Below are positions 60,051-64,000 of a stretch of DNA of 64,000 nt, one piece after another. Origin of the DNA: Mesorhizobium_B sp963522145 (GTDB lineage: Bacteria > Pseudomonadota > Alphaproteobacteria > Rhizobiales > Rhizobiaceae); the NCBI GenBank assembly GCA_963522145.1, contig CAUQXI010000002.1, positions 62,001 to 126,000 of the forward strand. Reading direction: 5' to 3'. Each line of letters opens with the position of its first letter. The first letter of the stretch is position 1. The notes beneath the pieces were generated by a model. That model was not told the origin of the DNA. It saw only the letters and a program-made list of their open reading frames with translations, and searched no databases. The position numbers and the translations under genes were made by a program.

Positions 60051-61367
60051 CTAGGCTGACGCTCCGGCCAGCCGACTGATCGCGAGCCGCGTGAAGCCGA
60101 GATAGATCAGCGTTTGCAGGCCCCAGGCTGTCGCGCGGGCGATCACCAGCCCGAGCGCGCCGTGGTCCTGCAGCAGCCATGTGCCGATGATGAATGTCGC
60201 GGCCCAACCGCCGGTAATGACAAGCGCCGTCCACATGTAGCCGGCCGATACCGGCACCTGGCCCAGCGGCAACGCCGCCGCGATCATCGCGGAGGCGAAC
60301 ACCACGACCATGAAGATCGGCCAGTGCTGCGCAGGATCGAGCTTGAACAGCAGAAGAAACCAGTGGCCGAACAGCAGCATCACCGCCACGAAGCCGACAG
60401 CGATGGCGATGTTCGTGCCGATGCCGATGCCGAGCACATGCAGCACCCGCCGCCGGTCCGCTGCCCCGAAGGCCGTCGAAAGCATCGGGATGATCACCTG
60501 AACCGCGATCTGCGGCACGAACAGCAGAAGCGTTTCGAGCTGCATGGCGATGAAATACAGCCCCACCTGCGCAAGGCCGTCGGGATTGTTGACCACGATC
60601 GCCGTGCAGATCCAGTTCACGGGTTCGTACAGGACGCTCGCGATCAGCGCCGGCAGGGCATAGCGCACGACCAGCGGCCATTGCGACAGCGCATTCCGGA
60701 ACGAGATGCGGATGCCGCGACGCCGGAGCGCGGCGGTTGTCGCAGGATAGGCGATCAGGCAGCCCGCGAGATAGGCGCAGCCGAGCGCGGAGAAGCTGCC
60801 GGCGAGACCGTAGAAGTAGAGGCCCAAAGGCACAACGACGATCATCAATCCGCCAAAGATCATATTCAGGCGCGCGATTGTCCGAAATGCCTGGACGCCG
60901 CTCAGGATAGATGTTTGAACCGTGTTCAATGCGCTCACGACCACGATCGGCGCGATGACGCGGAGGTAAAAGGCGAGTTCCGGCTGTTTCAGCAGGCGGC
61001 CGGCGATCTCGTCCGACAACAGGAAGATCATCAGGCCGATGAAAGCGCCCGTGCCGCCGGCGAGAAGCAGCGCCATGCCGGCAAGCTGGCCCGCGAGACC
61101 TGGATCGGTCTCGGCATAGGCGGCGACGTTGCGCGTGGCCATCAGGCTCACGCCGGACGCGGCCAGCAGGCTGCCGGAAACAAGCGTGCCATAGGTCACG
61201 CCGAACCGGCCGACGAATTCAATGCCGAACCAGTGCGAAATCAGGATGGTGGTGATCATCGGCGTCAGCCGAACGATCACCGTTCCAAGGGTCGACCATA
61301 TTAGACCTGCGCCGAAGACGCGAAGGTCGGCCGACCGCGCGATCAATGCCCTAAAGGAGGAGATCAA
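60051..61367 (-). CDS. polysaccharide/oligosaccharide flippase (Wzx-like)
   Basis: A 438-residue inner-membrane protein with 12 or more helices of the MATE/Wzx-like polysaccharide export family. It starts near FGAGLIWSTLGTVIVRLTPM and contains SHWFGIEFVGRFGVTYGTLV. It should move lipid-linked repeat units across the inner membrane. The start is uncertain: a TTG at 61367 gives a full-length protein but has only a weak ribosome site. It neighbours the acyltransferase, glycosyltransferase and ExoP-like genes of the same region. Confidence 0.88.
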   Translation of the reverse strand: MISSFRALIARSADLRVFGAGLIWSTLGTVIVRLTPMITTILISHWFGIEFVGRFGVTYGTLVSGSLLAASGVSLMATRNVAAYAETDPGLAGQLAGMALLLAGGTGAFIGLMIFLLSDEIAGRLLKQPELAFYLRVIAPIVVVSALNTVQTSILSGVQAFRTIARLNMIFGGLMIVVVPLGLYFYGLAGSFSALGCAYLAGCLIAYPATTAALRRRGIRISFRNALSQWPLVVRYALPALIASVLYEPVNWICTAIVVNNPDGLAQVGLYFIAMQLETLLLFVPQIAVQVIIPMLSTAFGAADRRRVLHVLGIGIGTNIAIAVGFVAVMLLFGHWFLLLFKLDPAQHWPIFMVVVFASAMIAAALPLGQVPVSAGYMWTALVITGGWAATFIIGTWLLQDHGALGLVIARATAWGLQTLIYLGFTRLAISRLAGASA

Positions 61368-61613
61368 CTCTTATGCTGCCTGTTCGCTCACTCGTCTCGA
61401 GCGTTAGCAGCAATGTATGATCCGGCGATTACCGGCGCGGTGCTTTCATCGCCGGAATGCCAGGCGAACGATGTGCGAGACTCCGATTTTCCCGGATTGC
61501 TAGACCATTCCTTAAGCCGTCCCGCGCTAGGCCAGCGTCGTTTTCCGAGGGTGCAATCCAACGGCTCGGTCAACGCCCATCGCCTTGCGGCGCGGCTTCA
61601 GGGGTCATGTGAC

Positions 61614-62834
61614 ATGAACTCACGGCTGGATACGCCTGCCGAAGCAGCGGATCGATCTGTCGCCCTCGACCGATCGAGTGCGCGCTTCGCAGTCGAAAGT
61701 TTTTCCCAGCCGTCCGCGATCGAGCGGGAATGGCGGCAGCTTGAAGCGAGCGGTGTCGGAACGGTGTTCCAGCGCTATGACTGGGTCGACGCCTATGTCA
61801 GGCATGTGCTGCCGCACGAGGCTGCTCGAACCCTCATCGTGCTTGGACGGCTCCACGGCAATCCGGCCTTCATCCTGCCGCTGTCGGTTTCGCGGATCGG
61901 TCCGGTGCGCGTCGCCCGCTGGATCGGCGGCAACCATTCAAGCTACAATTTCGGCCTTTGGAGCCATGAAGCGGCGGCCGTCGTGGCCGGAATGACGGGC
62001 GGCGAGATCGCGCGCCTGTTGAGAAGCGCGATGAAGGGCGTTGATTGCGCAGTGCTTGGGCGGACCCCGCGATTGCAGGACGACGTTGCCCAGCCGCTTG
62101 CCGAGCTTCCGCGCAGTCCATCGGCGACCGAAGGCTATTCCTTCAGCCTTGCCGGCGGCTTCGCAGGCGTGCTGGAAAGAACCAACGGCAAGTCGCGCCG
62201 AAAGAAGATCGTAACTCGGGAACGCAAGATGGGCGAGGCAGGCGCGCTCGATATCGGGATCGTGCGCGATCGCGACCGCGCTCACACGGCACTCGACTTC
62301 TTCGCAGCGCAGAAGGCATTGAGGCTTAGCGAGCAGGGTCGCGCCAACAGCTTCGCCGCGCCGGGGGTGATGGAGTTCTTTCATGACCTGCTCGAGCGCT
62401 CGCAAACCATGCGCGAGCCCGTGCTGGAGATGGCGGAGCTTTCGGTGGACGGACAGATGCGCGCGGTCAACGGTGCCGCGATCTATCGCGGCCGCGTGAA
62501 CGTGTATTTCATGGCATTCGCCAAGGACGAGCTGACGGCGCAGAGCCCCGGCCAGGTGCTGAATTTCAGGCATATCGAGGAATGTTGCAAGCGCGGCATG
62601 AGCGCCTATGACCTCGGCATCGGATACGAGGACTACAAGACGCAATGGTGCGATGTGGTTCATGAACTGGACGACGTCTATGCGGCCTTCACGCCGCTCG
62701 GCTCGGCGGCGGTCGCAGCAACGCGGCTCGGCGAGGCGGGCAAGAACCTCGTGCGCCGGAACGAGCCCCTTTGGCAGTCCCTGAAATCGCTGCGGGATCG
62801 CCTGTCGCGCCGCAGCCCCGTGAGCGCCGGATGA
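61614..62834 (+). CDS. GNAT/FemAB-like (CelD/BcsL-type) acyltransferase
   Basis: A 406-residue protein with two linked GNAT folds of the FemAB/CelD type. VFQRYDWVDAYVRHVLPHEA (first fold), the basic link NGKSRRKKIVTRERKM, and ALDFFAAQKALRLSEQGRAN with FMAFAKDELTAQSPGQVLNF, YDLGIGYEDYKTQWCD (second fold, acyl-donor-binding loop) fit this family. Members attach acyl or aminoacyl groups to cell-envelope acceptors. The ATG at 61614 has GGGG at moderate distance. Its stop overlaps the glycosyltransferase start (ATGA). It is the best candidate in the window for handing on the carrier-bound group, but that is inference. Confidence 0.86.
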   Translation: MNSRLDTPAEAADRSVALDRSSARFAVESFSQPSAIEREWRQLEASGVGTVFQRYDWVDAYVRHVLPHEAARTLIVLGRLHGNPAFILPLSVSRIGPVRVARWIGGNHSSYNFGLWSHEAAAVVAGMTGGEIARLLRSAMKGVDCAVLGRTPRLQDDVAQPLAELPRSPSATEGYSFSLAGGFAGVLERTNGKSRRKKIVTRERKMGEAGALDIGIVRDRDRAHTALDFFAAQKALRLSEQGRANSFAAPGVMEFFHDLLERSQTMREPVLEMAELSVDGQMRAVNGAAIYRGRVNVYFMAFAKDELTAQSPGQVLNFRHIEECCKRGMSAYDLGIGYEDYKTQWCDVVHELDDVYAAFTPLGSAAVAATRLGEAGKNLVRRNEPLWQSLKSLRDRLSRRSPVSAG

Positions 62835-64000
62835 ACGTCCTTGCTACAAAGCCACCCGTTTCAAATGGCAGCGAGGCGCAAGCGTCGCGAAGCCCGCTGG
62901 CGGGAACGCACATGCTGTTCGTGGCGCCGGACGATTATCCGCCCTTCCGCGTCGATCTCGTCGAGCTGTTCTCCAACCATCTGGTCGGCCGGGGCCTGAC
63001 GGTCGACTGGAGCCTCCGCCCTTACGAGGACGGACCAAACGGGGTCGATGATCGCGGTGCGGAAAGGTTTTATCTGGCGCGCCGCCATATGTCGGAGAAA
63101 TTCGGCAGGCTCCGCTACATGATGGCGGAGGCCAGGCTTCGCCTGAAGCTCGCCTGGCGAACCCTGCGCGGCGACTACGACCTGATCCAGATCCGGGATC
63201 AGCCGCTCTGGGGCATCACCTACGGCATCGCGGCCAAAATTTCCGGCACGCCATACGTGTTCTGGATGAGCTATCCGGTGCTCGACGCGCGCAAGCGCAT
63301 CGCCCTCCACAACCTCGTTCCGATGAGCCTGTTCGCCCGTTTGATCCGCCTCGCTTACGCGATCATAGGCAATGTGCTGTTCTACAAGATCACCCTGCCG
63401 CTGGCCGACCACGTCATCGTCCAGTCGAAGCGGATGCGCGAGCGCGTCGCCGAGCACGGCATCAAGAGGGAGAAGATGACGCCAGTCCCGATGGGCGTGA
63501 CGGTCGAGCGCTACAATACCGCCTCGATCGCGCCTGTGGAGGAACCCCGCCTCGCCGGCAAAAAGAGCATGGCCTATATGTGCGCCGATGTCTTCAGCAC
63601 CACGACGCGGCTGACCTTCGAGGCGTTGCAGGCGCTCGTCGCAAGCGGGTATGACGCGGTGCTGGTGATCATCGGCACCGTTTCGGAGCATGAGCGGGAG
63701 CAACTCGGGGCGCAACTCGAAACGCTTGGCGTGGCCGACCGCGTGATCTTCACCGGGCGTCTGCCGCTGGCCGACGCGCTGGGATGGGTGAAGCGCGCGG
63801 ACGTGTGCCTGTCACCCTTCGAGATGAATGAAGCCCAGCAGGTCGCGACGCCCACCAAGCTGGTGGAATACCTTGCCATGGGGCGTCCCGTGGTGGCCAC
63901 AGTCCACTACGACCAGAGTGAGGTCATCCACGGAAGCGGCGCGGGCATCGTCACGGCTTACTCCGGCAAAGCGATGGCGGAGGGTGTCGCCCGCCTGTTC
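62831..64000 (+). CDS. glycosyltransferase family 4-type protein (3' end outside window)
   Basis: The frame from the ATG at 62831 stays open to the window end (390 codons). After a short leader, MLFVAPDDYPPFRVDLVELF starts the first Rossmann domain. PVPMGVTVERYN, VLVIIGTVSEHEREQL and DRVIFTGRLPLADALGWV belong to the second. The nucleotide-sugar-binding motif is present as CLSPFEMNEAQQVATPTKLV (E-x7-E-type region), followed by EYLAMGRPVVAT. It adds a sugar to a lipid-linked chain in the exopolysaccharide pathway. It is translationally coupled to the acyltransferase upstream. Confidence 0.92.
   Translation, partial: MNVLATKPPVSNGSEAQASRSPLAGTHMLFVAPDDYPPFRVDLVELFSNHLVGRGLTVDWSLRPYEDGPNGVDDRGAERFYLARRHMSEKFGRLRYMMAEARLRLKLAWRTLRGDYDLIQIRDQPLWGITYGIAAKISGTPYVFWMSYPVLDARKRIALHNLVPMSLFARLIRLAYAIIGNVLFYKITLPLADHVIVQSKRMRERVAEHGIKREKMTPVPMGVTVERYNTASIAPVEEPRLAGKKSMAYMCADVFSTTTRLTFEALQALVASGYDAVLVIIGTVSEHEREQLGAQLETLGVADRVIFTGRLPLADALGWVKRADVCLSPFEMNEAQQVATPTKLVEYLAMGRPVVATVHYDQSEVIHGSGAGIVTAYSGKAMAEGVARLF

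Overview
The window looks like chromosomal DNA of a high-GC alphaproteobacterium of the order Hyphomicrobiales (Rhizobiales), most likely a Mesorhizobium/Phyllobacteriaceae-type soil or plant-associated bacterium. The grounds are uniformly GC-rich codon use, many periplasmic-binding-protein ABC importers, a rhizopine/inositol gene set, a beta-ketoadipyl-CoA thiolase and a rhizobial-type amino acid:carrier-protein ligase operon. I see no rRNA, tRNA, CRISPR array, transposase or prophage gene.

Positions 1-15.4 kb form one inositol/rhizopine catabolic island. It holds iolC (cut by the window start), an RpiR/IolR-type repressor, a Gfo/Idh/MocA oxidoreductase, and a six-gene leftward operon (two paralogous periplasmic binding proteins, a double ATPase, a permease, inositol dehydrogenase and a short-chain dehydrogenase). 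A LacI-type regulator follows, then a divergent four-gene operon: desaturase-like MocD, Rieske ferredoxin MocE, ferredoxin reductase MocF and a divergent PanB-like protein. The sensible reading is import of inositol and of an O-methylated inosamine, oxidative demethylation, then feeding into the iol pathway. Three IolR-like half-conserved operators sit in the right intergenic regions.

Positions 15.4-42 kb are mostly stand-alone housekeeping and stress genes: two transglutaminase-like proteins, a potassium channel with a C-terminal zinc ribbon, nnrD with a histidine phosphatase, selO, a NUDIX hydrolase, a Liv-type binding protein, a hemolysin III family protein, a cold-shock gene with its terminator, an inositol-phosphatase family protein and an aldo/keto reductase. 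A response regulator, a PerM/AI-2E transporter with a large soluble extension and a hybrid histidine kinase follow. Then come a RocB-like M20 peptidase, small stress-type proteins, a DUF1275 membrane protein, pcaF, and two glutathione transferases with a MarR regulator.

Positions 40.9-49.5 kb hold a second sugar system: a ROK repressor facing a seven-gene leftward operon (ATPase, ROK kinase, double-SIS protein, binding protein, two permeases, GatZ/KbaZ-like protein). Its composition suggests uptake and degradation of an amino sugar through a tagatose-type route.

Positions 49.8-64 kb form an exopolysaccharide region: an ExoP/Wzz-like protein with a degenerate kinase domain, a flippase, a FemAB/CelD-like acyltransferase and a glycosyltransferase. 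Embedded in it is a tight six-gene operon: carrier protein, acyl-CoA-dehydrogenase-like flavoprotein, amino acid:[carrier protein] ligase (a truncated seryl-tRNA-synthetase homologue), DUF1839 protein, GH2 beta-mannosidase-like protein and a two-domain alpha/beta hydrolase whose second domain has a cysteine nucleophile. The physiological role of such ligases is unknown, and the neighbours here suggest an aminoacyl (or aminoacyl-derived) decoration of a surface glycan. This is the most promising undescribed system in the window.
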